This document shows positions 11,811 to 24,229 of a stretch of 64,000 nt of DNA, piece by piece. Each line of letters opens with the position of its first letter. Within the stretch, counting starts at the first letter, position 1. Source of the DNA: Euryodendron excelsum (taxonomy: Eukaryota > Streptophyta > Magnoliopsida > Ericales > Pentaphylacaceae). The translations under genes were made by a program, and so were the position numbers. The notes beneath the pieces are model-generated. The model made no database searches and was not told the DNA's origin. It worked only from the letters and a program-made list of their open reading frames with translations. The stretch covers positions 22,385,318 to 22,449,317 of the forward strand of contig CM065379.1 in NCBI GenBank assembly GCA_033060915.1. Reading direction: 5' to 3'.

Positions 11811-13260
11811 GATGGTAATCAAAGACGTATCTTTTTCAAAGCGGCAATGTTTATTTATTTCATCGGATGAAGGCGGGCCTGAGAAGAATGACATGAAGCT
11901 ACTTTTTCACAAATCATTCATCGACTCATTTGCTGAGCAATGGCCAAAATTTGGTAACTTTTCCAATATGTCCAATTGGACTGTGGCAGTCACCTGAGGC
12001 AACGATTCTAGAGTATTATTGCAATCCACACTTCATAATATTTCACCGAGTCACAAAATCTTGAAGGAAGCTTGCATTTTTAAGGTAGTATTGTATATTT
12101 ATTTACTTATGATAGGAATTTCGACATCTTTCGAGAATTATGTGAAGCATGGTGCCCTCAGAAAAATTCACTACATATTTTTATAGGAGAATTGTCTGTC
12201 TGTCTCTAGAACTTGCATATTCTCGAAGGGGAAGTTTTATGATGAATCTACTACATGTGCGACAAAGCTAGTTGGTGAAGATGAATCAGGCAAAAGATTT
12301 ATTTTGAGGAGCTGTGAATACTTATTTATAGCTTTCCATACTATTCTCACCAATGATGGCAAGAAAGGTAGTGTATTCATTAAGGATTAGATTGTATTTT
12401 AGTATGAAAGAGAATCATTCTACACCAAGCTTCCACCTCGAAAAGAAAAGAAATCTACTCGACCTAAGGCCATTGGGAATCCAACTGGAGATATTGACGA
12501 GCCCAAAGAGACGTTGAAGAAAGCCAAGGCCAGTTTAGTTAACCTTGGCATCGATGATGACTTGGTGGAACAGAGTTATCTTGTTGCACTATTGTCTTGC
12601 TGGTTGTGCACTATTGTCTTTCCAAGTGAAGAGGTCAACACCATCCATCCCACCACCTTCAAAGTTGCACGTATGATGGCATCTGGTCAAGAAATTGGCC
12701 TCTCTATTCCTGTTTTTTCCAATATTTGTAAGGGTTTGAACAAGATTACAAATTCATCCATGCCTGGACGATCAGAGTCTTACTTTTCTAATCATTGCAT
12801 CTATGCATGGCTTGCACATTATTTTTATACTCATTATCTCATGCCAACCACACCATCTGGCCCCAAGATGACTGAATATTCTGGAGGAGGAGCCAAGTAT
12901 TTTGTTGAATTTGTAGCTTGAACTCTCATCAACAGAGACGATGGTATATTTTGGAATTTAACTTCACGTTTACAATGGTAAGAAATTGTTCATTGATAAC
13001 GGAAACACGTAAAATCCTTCTCAACTTGCATATTTCCTCAGCATTCATTCCAATCACTTGGTTCTTCATCATGGCAATTCTTTCTTTGTGGAACCATATA
13101 GCCTCGTTGCTTCGATTGTCAATTCAGATATTATCAAGAGACTCCAAATGATCTTGAAAAAGATGAATCTCCACCACTTTAGATACGGTCCTTAGATATT
13201 GGCAGATAAGCATTTGGTATAAGAGTGGTTTAAAAGCATTATTCCCTTCTTCGCCTATCA
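11811..13260 (+). pseudogene. Plant mobile domain (PMD) protein, decayed, Tat-type antisense ORF
   Basis: Plus-strand remains of an aminotransferase-like plant mobile domain. Recognisable blocks, in several frames, are: a segment at about 12130-12260 reading roughly FRELCEAWCPQKNS...; a long block at 12514-12921 with LLSCWLCTIVFPSEEV, a HPTTFKVARMMASGQEIGL stretch and a C-terminal CIYAWLAHYF; and a later block at about 13030-13260 resembling the PMD tail (LEPYSLVASIV, then a coiled segment). Stops and frameshifts separate them. PMD proteins occur both as host genes (the MAIL1/MAIN group) and as cargo in transposons. Here the neighbour is gypsy integrase on the opposite strand, which favours transposon cargo. 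Confidence 0.65.
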
Positions 13261-13317
13261 GTTTAGGAGGCACATTACTTCTTCCTTTTAGAAATAGTGA
13301 GAAAAAGTGCATAAGGA

Positions 13318-14514
13318 TTGTCTCATAAAGGGATAAGATCTCCTTGCTCAAAGTACATAACACGTCAATCTCCAACCAAGAATGTGAAGGGCACCTCAGA
13401 CAAAGCAACAGCTGTCAAGAAAATAGAGACACCTGCTTGCTGTGTTTCACGTATAGTCCTCAAAACCTTGGGTAAACCCGCGATGGTTAACAATGCAATC
13501 AACAAGCGTGCTATTCCCCAAGAAGTAGAAGAAAATAGCACAAGCAAGGAGGATTGCAACTGGAAGCGATTGCAAAAGAAAGCAAAACCCACTATCGTAG
13601 ATGATTTAACACTTGGTGAGAAGTTTTTCGATGGTGTGCCTTCTTCTTCGGTTCCAATGGAAAACCTAGAAGAAGGGTTGCAATTAGAGAATCTCGATAT
13701 TTCTAATGAAGACATTGCGTCAATTTCTGAAAGAAGTGTAGGTTCTGTCGATGGTCCCAATTCCCTTCACTTACTTACTCGAAGACATGACAATCCTATT
13801 GTGAACAAGGTATTGGAATTGGTAGTTATACCTGAATCAATTGCTCGTGAAAGAACTTTAGATATTGCTTCTATGAAGGTATCATCAAAACTTCTTATAA
13901 TGCAAACATGTCTCGCGCCTTCTATGATCTTGACATTTCAAGGAGAATAATATATTTTTGAATGTTAACGTGACTATCGTCGATCGTTAATGAAAGGAAC
14001 TTCCCAAAAAATTGCTAGACATCTATTGGATCTTCTTAATTCTATTGAAGGAGAAGTTGAAAAAGTGAGGAAGGAAATGGAGATGACTAACATTCTTTCA
14101 AAAGATTGGACATTATAATTATGCTCGCTCTTCTTCCATAGAGAAAATGTTGAGAGAGATAAAAGCCGAGTCACTGAGAAAGTCCAATCATTGTGTTTTC
14201 AATGCTAAAGTCGAAGAAGGTGAAACGGTTAATGATGTACAAACCCTTCAAGCGACAATTGCGAACATTGACTTTGAAGAAGCCCAACTGAAGAAAAAGT
14301 TGGAGGATCTACAGGTTCAGAGAGAATAGCAAAGTCATTACTACGTAAGAGAGAAGTGGAAACTACAACCTAACAACTTGAGCTTCAAAAAGAAGTTTCC
14401 ACCATCGAGAATGCTTGAGTGCAAAGTGTTGTAGACATCCAATAGTTGGAGAGGATGGAGGGATTACTTGAAGCAAGTCGAAAAGAGTTGACTGATTTCA
14501 AACTCTTCCCTTAG
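13318..14514 (+). pseudogene. C-terminal linker and coiled-coil region of the PMD ORF
   Basis: The open frame 13318-13950 encodes an acidic, low-complexity linker (for example the stretch EGLQLENLDISNEDIASISE) without a known domain. After a break, fragments at 13990-14330 and up to 14514 are rich in Glu, Lys, Leu and Gln, with heptad-like runs (EEAQLKKKLEDLQVQRE at about 14275-14328), so a coiled coil is likely. This PMD-then-coiled-coil order resembles the ORF at 59052-60410. In-frame stops show it is inactive. Confidence 0.55.
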
Positions 14515-14639
14515 TTTTTATTCATTTCATTTTATTTTAGAAAGAGGTCTTCGTAGGAAATGACCTTTTCCCTTTTTGATTAAATGAAATCAAAATTTTT
14601 TTTGCCTTGAACTAAGATATATCAACTTTGAAAAATATT

Positions 14640-14930
14640 TTTTTTAAAGGACTGAACTTGAAATAGAATTTCAAGATGCCTACGTACCCAAAAAGAGGAT
14701 CAAGCCAAATGTAGTTCATTTCGAAAACAACATTTTTTTTGAATGGATGACTAAAACTTGAAATAGAATTCCAAGATGCCTATGTATCCAAAAGGGATCA
14801 AGCCAAACATAGTTTAATTTTGAAGAATTTTTTATTTATTTTTCTAAAATGGATGACTTAACTCGAAATAAAATTCGAAGTTGCCTATGTACTAAAAGGG
14901 ATCAAGCCAAGCGTAGTTCAATTTGAAAAG
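14640..14930. repeat. Three ~100-bp direct repeats downstream of integrase
   Basis: Units built on GAAATAGAATTtCAAGATGCCTAcGTAcCC, followed by aAAAGGGATCAAGCCAAgcgTAGTTcAATTT, recur with anchor positions near 14677, 14777 and 14883. A fourth, separated copy lies at 15330-15400. Read on the minus strand they contain the TACGTAGGCA-type core that I associate with the region after integrase in Tat/Athila elements. Confidence 0.7.
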
Positions 14931-14936
14931 AATGGA

Positions 14937-15340
14937 GGTGAACTTTTTTTTATTGAAGGCTCTAAAAAGGTGAGCTTGATAGTATTCCAAAAGTTGTTGT
15001 ACTTCAAGTTTATTTTCATCAAGTGCTTCCCATTCTTTAAGATGTAGACGAGCATTGTCTTCTTGATTGAGACCTTTTTGAATGACAATTCCAAGTGATG
15101 GAATTTAGAGCTCAAGAGGTAGAACAATTTCCATTCCATAAACCAGTGAATGAGTAGCTAGAGTAGATGTTCAATGAGTTGTTCGATATGCCCACAAAGC
15201 TTCTCTAATTCTCTCATGCCAATCTCTCTTTAACTTGGCTACCACTTTTTTCAGCGCATTTCACAAGGTTTTCTGAAATGCTTCAGTGACATAGTTTGCT
15301 GGTTCATTGTATACAAAAGAATTATGCTGCTTGAATTCAA
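14937..15340 (-). pseudogene. Ty3/gypsy integrase fragment, copy 1
   Basis: Minus-strand integrase C-terminal half. From 15340 downward it reads a VTEAFQKTL block, KRDWHERIREALWAYRTTH, then LVYGMEIVLPLEL and a Leu/Glu/Gln-rich helix (LDENKLEVQQLLEYYQAHL). These are hallmarks of Tat-type integrases just before the GPY/F-like module. In-frame stops are present. The segment 14937-15122 is duplicated at 15672-15857, so two overlapping pieces of integrase now lie in tandem. Confidence 0.7.
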
Positions 15341-15399
15341 AGTTGCCTATGTACCAACTGAGATCAAGCTAAGCGTAGTTGAATTTGAAAACAATTTTT

Positions 15400-15857
15400 T
15401 TTATTTGTTTCTTTGTTGCCATTCACAGTTTAAACTCATGTGGACTAGGAGCATTTTTTGAGTTTTAGGAGTAGTATCACTTCAAAAATTTGGTCTTGGT
15501 AAGGCCAATCTTAAGCCATCTTCAGCAATAAGTTTGTAAGCACTATTCGAATAAACTTCTCGTATCATATATGGGTCATCCCACTTGGAAGTGAATTTAT
15601 TTTTTATCTGATATATGATGATGATAGGTCTTCTCACAATAAGCACCAAATCCCCTTTTTGAAAAGAATAGAGGCAAACTTTTTTTTATTGAAGGCTCTA
15701 GAAAGGTGAGCTTGATAGCATGCTAGAAGTTGTTGCGCTTCAAATCTATTTTTATCAAGTGCTTCTAGTTCTTTAAGTCATAGATGAGCATTGTCTTTTT
15801 GAGTGAGACATTCTTGAATTGCAATTCTAAGGGATGGAATTTGGTGCTCAAGAAGTA
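15400..15857 (-). pseudogene. Ty3/gypsy integrase fragment, copy 2 (C-terminal module)
   Basis: Minus strand. It starts in the same Leu/Glu-rich helix as copy 1 (15672-15857 duplicates 14937-15122) and continues into FQKGDLVLIVRRPIIII, then NKFTSKWDDPYMIREVYSNS and AYKLIAEDG. This is the integrase C-terminal module of Tat-type gypsy elements. It is followed at 15330-15400 by one of the ~100-bp post-integrase repeats. Only small frame breaks occur. The upstream side is cut at 15857, where an unrelated LTR-like sequence starts. Confidence 0.7.
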
Positions 15858-16480
15858 ACACTCCGAAATTTTGGAACGACTTTAAAAATCACTTGTCGCC
15901 AAAGCCCATAGTAATTTTGTGAGTAATAAAAAAAAATAGAATAGATATTCATAGATATTCAATTTTCAAAAGGGAATTTAATCATCAAGGCAAAAGCAAG
16001 ATTTTGAGCTTTCGAAAATATTGAGTACCTAGACATTGTTGTTTGATATGTATTAATCATAGAGTTTGAGGTTAAGCGCGAAGTAGAGCATGCCCAGTGT
16101 CTTGGACTCTTCCCCATTCGATGACTAGAAGTATTGCTTTGAGATATGGAGTTTTAGTTTATTGATTCTCTTAGGTTTGATTCACATTGCACTTGAAAAA
16201 TTAATTTACTTTATTACTCCAATTACGCTCCAAGCTAAGTGGAATCTAATCTTATATTTTCTTCTTTTCCTTTTCTCTTTTGGAAGAAAGAGAAGTATGT
16301 CCACGTAGGATTTTTGTAGTTGATGGGAATTTTTAAATATGACGGGTCTAGGTTACCAAAAAGAAAGTTTAGACAACTTTAAAAAAAAAAAAAGAGTAAA
16401 GAAATAAGTTAGATTTAATGCCTGGAATATTTTGGTTTGAGATGTTAATCGTTAATTGGTTAAGGGTTTAAGATTCAATC
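15855..16480 (+). mobile_element. Possible LTR start of another gypsy element
   Basis: At 15855 the integrase match stops abruptly and GTAACACTCCGAAATTTTGG begins, which resembles the 5' end of Tekay-type LTRs (TGTAACACTCCG-like). The right end and a target duplication were not found. The limits given are a guess. Confidence 0.3.
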
Positions 16481-16764
16481 ACGGCTCGAAGATGATAGAT
16501 ATTTTTTTTTTCTTTTTTTTTTTTTGCATTTTTTAGGAATGAGATTAAGGAGTTGGGGATGGATTTGTTCTAGAAAGAATATATTGGACAAAGATTTCGA
16601 TTCTTTATTTTTTTTTCCAATTAGAGGAGACCGTGGAGAGATAGGAGAGATTTTAGGTTGGAAGATCTTCATAATACAACGTTAAGATTTGTTACAAAAA
16701 AAGAGATAGAGATTATATATTTGTACACGTATTTTCAAAAGATAAAAAGAGATAGAGACATGTT

Positions 16765-16818
<54 letters not shown>

Positions 16819-16985
16819 TGTAGGGAGATAAAAGATAAGAGACATGTTAACCAAAAGAGATCGAGATATATAGAGAGAGAAAAGACAAAGACATGTGAAC
16901 AAAAAAGAGATAGACATGGAGAGAGAAAAAGAGAGTTCAAGATAATCTGTACTTACCTTTTGAGCAGTTCCACTTTAGCTGCTGT
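16481..16985. other. Low-complexity stretch with (GA)n microsatellite
   Basis: A (GA)23 run lies at 16771-16816, embedded in degenerate GAGATAGAGAC-like sequence from 16690 to 16935. The opposite strand yields Leu-Ser runs that are not a gene. Poly-T runs lie near 16501-16526. Confidence 0.7.
16978..16985. repeat. hAT target duplication GCTGCTGT, left copy
   Basis: GCTGCTGT precedes the CAGGGCCGGCTC terminus; GCTGCTAC follows the matching terminus at 28646-28653 (6 of 8 bases identical). Confidence 0.6.
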
Positions 16986-17623
16986 CAGGGCCGGCTCGAC
17001 ATGATTTAAGGTCTTGGCTAATGATTTTAAATGAGATTTTTTATATTTATTTAATATTATCATATAAATTATTTTATTTTATAAATTGGTGTTTTTTCTT
17101 TTAAAGTTTATTAATGTGCTAATTTTGTGGCTATTATTTTACAGCGGTCATTTTTCTCATTTAGACCACGGCCTCTTTTTTCAAAAGTAAAAAATAAAAA
17201 AATAGTAAAACTACATAAAGCCTTAAAACTATGTAAGGTTTTAAAAAGTTTGAAACGTTTAAAAAATTTTATTTCTATAATTTTTTGTTAAGCCAATATA
17301 TTTTTTTAAGTTAATTGGTGAGTTGGTTTCATGCTCTTTTTTCTAATGAATCTTCTTTTTTCACTTAAATTAAAATATTTTTTTAAAAAAGAAGATGTGA
17401 AAACTATTTTTGACTTTGACTGTAGTATATAATGTTTTAATATTTTAGGGGCCTTAAAAAAAAGTTTATTGTAGAGTGTACTAATTATTTATTAAACAGA
17501 AGTTTTTTCTTTTGAAGTTCATTAGTGCATTATGTTTTGGACTCTCTTTTTTGAAAAGATAGTTTTCTTTTCATTTGGACTTAGGCCTTTTTTTAATCTA
17601 AAAATATAAAAACTATATAGGAC

Positions 17624-17628
17624 CCTAC
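17624..17628. repeat. Sirevirus target duplication CCTAC, left copy
   Basis: CCTAC directly before the 5' LTR, repeated exactly at 28458-28462 after the 3' LTR. It fixes both ends of the insertion. Confidence 0.9.
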
Positions 17629-19394
17629 TATTGAGTCAATACCTTGATTTTGATGATAACAAAACATGGTTTAATAATCTAATAATTCTACTTAGTGTGC
17701 AGAGTAGTTATTAAATAGATCTTGACTTGAAACTTATCAAAATGGAGGATTCATGATGCAAAAATTAGAATAAAGAATGAAAAGCTTGATGAGATGACAC
17801 ATTCAACAAGTAGAGATCTTATAAGAGAATGAAGAAAATGAATGTCAAGGAAGAAGAATAAAAATGTTCAAAGTCTTGATTGAAAAGATTGGAGACTTTA
17901 TAGACTTGAAGATATCTTGCAAGAATAGAAGAAGAAGAGACAGACTCAATGACATGGAAGCTTTCTTGTAAGATTCGAAGATGTCTTGAAGGTATGGAAG
18001 AAATCACAAGACCTGGAAAGTTGTCTTGAAAGAGTTGATTGAAGTCTATGAAGAAGTTATATTAACTGAAGAATTCTAGAAGGAATCTAGAAATGAAGAT
18101 GTTCAAAGAAGAATAGAAAGTCAGTTGAAGAAATGAAGATTTTAAGTCTTGGAAGTTCTCTTAAAGATTTTGAAGAAGACTTAGATCAATGGATGAAACA
18201 ATGATAATGGAAGAGCTCTACAAGTGATTAAAATGAAGATAATTTATCTAGAATGGATTGAAGATGTTCTTGGAGTCATCTAACCTTGAAGATGTATTTG
18301 CAAGCTTTAAAAATCTTTTTTTGGATGATCCTTGAAAAGATTAGATACTTTGGAGAAGAATGAAGAAAAGCTGCAAAAACATGTATTCTGGTAAAAAGAG
18401 TCGACTCCTTAAGTTTCATCAGTCAACTCTTTCGAACAGAGCCTTGGAATTCTGCTGGAGACTCAAAAGAGTCGACTCATTTCTACAGAGAACAAAAATT
18501 CTGAAGACTGCTTAAAAGAGTTGACTCCTGCTGTAAAAAGAGTCGACTCATTTGGACAGTCTTGAAAAATATGCTAAAATGCAAAAAGAGTCGACTCATT
18601 GTAAAAAGAGTCTACCCCCGACAGTAACGGCTAGTTTCCTGATAGACGATATGGGGCAATATGCAACCAAAACTTCTCCCATACTTCTCCAACGGTTAGA
18701 ATCGATCCATATCTTTAAATACAAGATACTTACAGCTTTTATAAATATGATTAGTGTGAATATACCATTGATATCAAAAGTTTGAAGCTGAAAATCTCAT
18801 GTGCCTCACTGCCACATATTTTTGCTAAGTGTTTAAAGTTATTTATTGAGTTGTATTTGTTCATATACTCATTAGGAGAGTTACCCATTGTATAACCTTT
18901 ATTCATTTCACTTGGGTGGGTTTGTAAACCTGTAAGTTTGAGTGTTCTTGGGTAAAAACACTTATAAGTTTGAGTGAAATTTGGACAAAGTCGCTTGTAA
19001 GTTTGAGAGAAGCTTGGACAAAATCTCTTGGGTTTTGAAAGCTTGGGAAGAAACTTTTGTAAGAGTGAGCTGGGCACTTGTGGCAAAACCAGCAGCTGTG
19101 TAAAGAGTGTTACATAGTGGAATCCCTTCGAAAGGATCGAAGAAGAGAGGACGTAGGCAAGGTTGGCTGAACCTCTATAAATCTAGTGCTCGTCTCTTCT
19201 GCCTCTGTTTTGCTTATTTGCTCACTATACATGTTTGTATAAATATATACATTGATATATATTTCACCTGTTTGATATATATACTTTGATTAATTGTTGT
19301 TGAAATGCATAAACTGTTTTTAGTTGCAATTCCTGATATAAATTCTATAAAACCCAATTCACCCCCCCTCTTGGGTTGCCTTCTTGGGTCAACA
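17629..19394 (+). repeat. Sirevirus 5' LTR (1766 bp)
   Basis: It starts TATTGAGTCAAT (the canonical TG has become TA) and ends ...TTGGGTCAACA. It aligns along its length to 26635-28457. It carries GAGTCGACTC palindromes at about 18404-18600. It keeps a 26-bp stretch (about 18719-18744) that the 3' LTR lacks, and it lacks the 71-bp duplication found in the 3' LTR. Confidence 0.9.
18400..18620 (+). repeat. GAGTCGACTC palindrome cluster, 5' LTR
   Basis: Four intact AAAAGAGTCGACTC units (about 18403, 18470, 18538 and 18587) and decayed forms (GTCAACTC, GAGTTGACTC, GAGTCTACCC) sit within 220 bp. The ten-base GAGTCGACTC is a perfect palindrome. Most copies are preceded by an A-run. Confidence 0.85.
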
Positions 19395-19395
19395 A

Positions 19396-19408
19396 TTGGT
19401 ATCAGAGC
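19396..19408 (+). promoter_or_regulatory. Primer binding site, initiator Met tRNA
   Basis: TTGGTATCAGAGC, one base after the 5' LTR. It is complementary to the 3' end of plant initiator methionine tRNA, the usual primer of plant copia elements. Confidence 0.9.
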
Positions 19409-19450
19409 TAGTACTCTAGTTTAAAGGCTTAACATCCTTAGAGTTGATCC

Positions 19451-20983
19451 ATGACAATCATGTTTGGAAGCTCTCTAAGTGAGGGTCAATCCACCAACAA
19501 ACCTCCTATGTTTAATAGTTCAAACTACGACTATTGGAAGAATAAAATGAGAATTTATATTCAATCTATTGACTATGAGTTATGGATGATTATTGTTAAT
19601 GGTCCTAAAACCCCCAGCAAGTTTATTAAAAGAGAAGTTATCCCTAAACTTGAAAATGAATGGGATAAGAATGACATGAAGCTTATGCAATCTAATGCTA
19701 AAGCTATGAACATTTTATATTGTGTATTAGACCCAAATGAGTTCAATAGAATTTGTACTTGTGAATCTGCCAAAGAAATTTAGGATAGATTTGAAGTGAC
19801 TCATGAAGGGACCAATCAGGTCAAGGAGTCAAAAATTAACATTCTTGTGCATAATTATGAATTATTTAGAATGAAATCTAATGAGTCGATAACCGAAATG
19901 TTCACTGACATTGTTAATGGTTTAAAGTCTCTTAGAAAAGTGTATCCTAATAGTGAACAGGTGAGAAAAATCTTAAGATCATTGCCAAAGACATGGGAAG
20001 CAAAGGTGATAGCCATACAAGAAGCTAAAGACCTCAACACTACCTCTTGAAGAACTTCTTGGCTCTCTCATGACCTATGAGCTGACCCGAAGACAGAATG
20101 CTCAAGAAGAAGAAGACAAGAGAAAGAAGTCTGTTGCATTCAAGTCCACCACATCAGAAAATGAATCTGGAAGTGAAGAAGAAGATGAGGAAGATCTTGC
20201 TCTCATCACAAGAAAATTCAAGAGATTCATGAAAAGAAGGTAGAAAGGAGGAAAGAAGAATGAAGCAAAGGGTGAATCCAACAACAAGGATTCTACCATT
20301 ATATGCTACGAATGCAAAAAGTCAGGACACATGAGAAATAAGTGTCTTTAGCTAAAAAGAAAGGAAAGAAAGAAAGAGGGAAGAGGGCTCTAGCTGCAAC
20401 ATGGAGTGATAGTGAAGATTCAAGCTCAGATGAATCTGAAACTCATGAAGTAGCCAACTTATGCCTTATGGCACATGAAGAAGAAACAAAGGTAACTAAT
20501 CCTGAATTTTCATTTAATGAATTATAAAATGTTTTCGATGATTTGATTGTTGAATTTAAAAATTTAGGCATAAAAAATAATCTTCTCAAGAATATGGTAT
20601 CCACTCTCACAAAAGAAAGTGAAGAGTTACAAAATGAAAATGATATTTTGAAAAAGGAAAACTCTGTTTTGAAAGAAAAAGTCACTAATTTAGAAAAATC
20701 TCTCTCTAAATGTGTCAATGGAAGAGATAAATTTGATACTATGCTTGGTAAACGAAATTGCTCTCTTGACAAGGCTAGAATAGATTACAATGTTTTCAAA
20801 CATAAAAAGTTTTCAAAAGCTACAATCACATGCTTTTATTGTCATAAGAGAGGTCACTTTGCAAATCAATGCTTCCTCATTCAAAAATCTTATGCTATTA
20901 AGAAAGCTTGGGTTCCAAAAAGAACATTGAAGACTAACCCCACTGGACCCAAGATGATTTGGGTACCAAAGGTCAATGGTTGA
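19451..20983 (+). pseudogene. Sirevirus gag (broken)
   Basis: The nucleocapsid/capsid polyprotein starts at ATG 19451. The N-terminal capsid has the copia gag pattern (SNYDYWKNKMRIYI), and ...NGLKSLRKVYPNSEQVRKILRSLPKTWEA continues after a TAG stop at 19781-19783. A frameshift near 20045 moves the frame, and a second near 20345 restores it. The first zinc knuckle CYECKKSGHMRNKC lies at 20304-20345. A coiled-coil-like stretch (EELQNENDILKKENSVLKEK, about 20622-20681) follows, then a second knuckle, CFYCHKRGHFANQC, at about 20830-20871. Another stop (TAA) lies at about 20525. Two knuckles and a long coiled gag C-terminus are Sirevirus traits. Confidence 0.85.
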
Positions 20984-21005
20984 GTTGCTTGTTTTGTAGG
21001 TATGT

Positions 21006-24000
21006 CTTCAAGCTAACTCCAAAAAGGAACAATGGTACTTGGACAGTGGCTGTTCGAGACATATGACTGGAGATGAAACTCAATTCACTTCTCTCACACC
21101 AAAAGATGGAGGAACAGTTACTTTTGGAGATAATAATAAAGGCAAAATCATCGGTATAGGTAGTATTGGCAAAAATTCTTCAACCTCTATTGAGAATGTT
21201 TTACTTGTTAAAGGACTTAAACACAACCTGTTGAGCATTAGCTAATTGTGTGACAAAGGTTGCAAAGTAGTGTTTGAATCATCTAAATGTAATGTAGTAA
21301 AGATAAATGATAACAAGATCATATTGACTGGTCATGGACAAGGCAATATTTACACTTTCAACTTAAATGAATTATCTTCTTGTAAAATCAAATGCCTTGC
21401 TGCTGTGAACAAAGAGGATAGTTGGTTGTGGCATAGAAGGCTTGGTCATATTAGTATGAGCATTCTTTCAAAAATTTCGAAAAATGAGTTAGTAAATAGT
21501 CTTCCCAAACTTAATTTTGAAAAAGACAAAACTTATGATGCATGTCAAATAAGAAAGCAAATCAGAGTTTCTTTTAAATCTACTTTTAAATCTACAAACA
21601 TGCTCTCTACTTCTAGACCACTTTAACTATTGCATATGGATTTGTTTGGACCAACTAGAACTCTAAGTTTAGCTGGTAAACAATATGCTCTTGTCATTGT
21701 TGATGATTACTCAAAATTTACATGGACATTCTTTCTAGCTCACAAAGATGAAACAATTGCTTTCTTCACCAAGTTTTGTAAAAAGGTTCAAAACGAAAAA
21801 GGATTTACAATCACAGCAATTAGGACTGACCATGGTGGTGAGTTTGATTGCAAACCTTTTGAAATATACTGTGATGAAAATGGTTTTGAACACATTTTTT
21901 CAGCACCGAGAACTCCTCAACAAAATGGAGTTGTTGAGAGGAAAAATAGAACTTTGAAAGAAATGGGGAGAACAATGCTTTGTGAAAATAATTTGCCAAA
22001 ATATTTTTAGGCTGAAGCTGTTAACACAACTTGCTATGTCTTAAATAGAGTTTTGATAAGAAAATTTTTGAATAAAACCCCATATGAGCTTTGGAAAAAC
22101 AAGAAACCAAATGTTTCATATTTTAGAGCTTTTGGATGCAAATGCTTTGTGTTGATAAAGAATGATAAGGACAACCTTGATAAATTCGATGCAAAATTTG
22201 ATGAAGCTATCCTTCTAAGATATTCCTCACATAGTAAGGGCTATAGAATTTACAATAAGAAAACTTTAGTTGTTGAAGAATCAATTCATGTTACCTTCGA
22301 TGAACTAAACTCTTTGTCTAGAAAGGCTGTGAATGATGATGTAGATGATGTGAAGAAGAACTTGGATACATTGAATATCAACCCAGCACAAGGTGAAGTT
22401 CCACCACATGAAAATGGAAACCAAGATGACTCTTCAAGCTAACAAGATCAGAATGAAGGATTGCCAAAGGAATAGAAATTTGTCCACAACCATCCAACAG
22501 AGCAAATACTAGGTGATCCATCACAAGGGATAAGAACAAGATCATCTCTTAGAAATGTATGTAATCATCTTGCTTTTCTTTTACAAATAGAACCAAAATG
22601 TTTTCAAGATGCTGAAAATGATGAATCATGGATTATTGCCATGCAAGAAGAGTTAAACCAATTTAAAAGGAATGAGGTTTGGAATCTTTTTCCTGGACCT
22701 AAAGATCATTCTGTAATTAGAACAAAATGGGTGTTCAGAAACAAGATAGATGAATCTGGAACTGTTGTTAGAAATAAGGCAAGACTTGTAGCTCAAGGCT
22801 ATAGTCAAGAAGAAGGAATTGATTTTGATGAGACATATACACCTGTAGCTAGATTAGAAGCTATTAGAATGTTGCTTGCATTCTCATATTTCAAAATTTT
22901 TAAACTTTATCAAATAGATCTGAAAAGTGCATTTTTGAACGGTTTTATATCTGAAGAGGTGTATGTTGAACAACCTCCTGGTTTTGAAAATCCTTCATTT
23001 TCAAATCATGTTTTCAAACTTACTAAAACTTTATATGGTTTAAAGCAAGCCCCAAGGGCCTGGTATGAAAGGCTAAGCAAATTTTTGACTGAAAATGATT
23101 TTACGAGAGGAAAAGTTAATACAACTCTCTTTATAAAGGTTAAAGATCATGACATGTTACTTGTACAAATTTATGTTGATGACATTATATTTGGCTCTAC
23201 TAATGAAAAGTTGTGCAAGGAATTTGCTAAGTGTATGCAGGGTGAGTTTGAGATGAGCATGATGAGTGAGCTCAATTATTTCCTTGGACTTCAAATCAAA
23301 CAATCAAAGGAAGGAATTTTCATTAACGAAGCTAAATACATTAAAGATTTACTCAAGAAGTTTGGACTGGAAGATGCAAAACCATTGAGCACCCCTATGA
23401 ATACTTCAACAAAGCTTGACAGTGACGAAAAAGGTATTTCAGTAGATACTAAGCTATATAGAAGTATGATAGGCTCACTGCTTTACTTAACTGCCAGTAG
23501 GCCTGATATTATATTTAGTGTATGCTTGTGTGCTCGCTTTCAATCTAATCATAAGGAATCACATGTTGTTGTTGTTAAACGAATATTTAGATACCTGAAG
23601 CACACACCTAAATCTTGGATTGTGGTGTCCTAAAAACACATCTTTGAACTTAGTTGGTTATTCAGATGCTGATTATGCTGGTAGTAAGGTTGATAGAAAG
23701 AGCACTAGTGGCTCTGGTCAATTTCTTGGAAATATGCTTGTTTCATGGTTTAGTAAGAAACAAAACTCAGTTGCCCTTTCTATAGCTGAGGCTGAGCATA
23801 TTGCAGCCGAAAGTTGTTGTGCACAAGTGCTTTGAATAAAACATCAACTGGAGGATTTTGGTTTAACATTTGAACATGTTCCAATTAAATGTGATAACAC
23901 AAGTGCCATCAATCTAACTAAAAATCCTATCCAACACTCTCGCACAAAGCACATTGAGATTAGACATCATTTTATATGTGATCATGTGCAAAAAGGTGAT

Positions 24001-24120
24001 ATCTTGCTTGATTTTGTGAATACTGAACATCAACTTGTTGATATATTCACAAAACCTTTAAATGAAGATAGATTTTGTATGATTAAAAGAGAATTGGGAA
24101 TGAGCAATCCTTTATCTTGA
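21006..24120 (+). pseudogene. Sirevirus pol: protease, integrase, reverse transcriptase, RNase H (broken)
   Basis: Protease: DSGCSRHMTG near 21042. GAG-pre-integrase: LWHRRLGHIS near 21430. Integrase: the three catalytic acids are seen in HMDLFG (about 21636), RTDHGGEF (about 21825) and GVVERKNR (about 21930). Reverse transcriptase 22641-23400 has [20 protein letters not shown] and the catalytic YVDD at 23172-23183. RNase H begins near YSDADYAG (about 23659), and the frame ends after DIFTKPL at the stop 24118-24120. In-frame stops lie at about 21243, 21624, 22008, 22440, 22473 and 23833, with a frameshift near 23610. At least three of the stops (22008, 22473, 23833) sit where tryptophan is expected, consistent with G-to-A change. 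The polyprotein cannot be made intact. Confidence 0.9.
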
Positions 24121-24229
24121 ATGCTTATATGTCTATGTATGTTTGATGAATGCATATGTACCTTTGAAATTGATTACAAACTTGTTTGATGCATTTCATA
24201 ATTTGTAAAATCACATCTTTGCATTTCTG

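Noticed and set aside
16713..16940. Minus-strand open frames with long Leu-Ser runs
   Set aside because: They are translations of the (GA)n microsatellite at 16771-16816 and its surroundings, not a gene.
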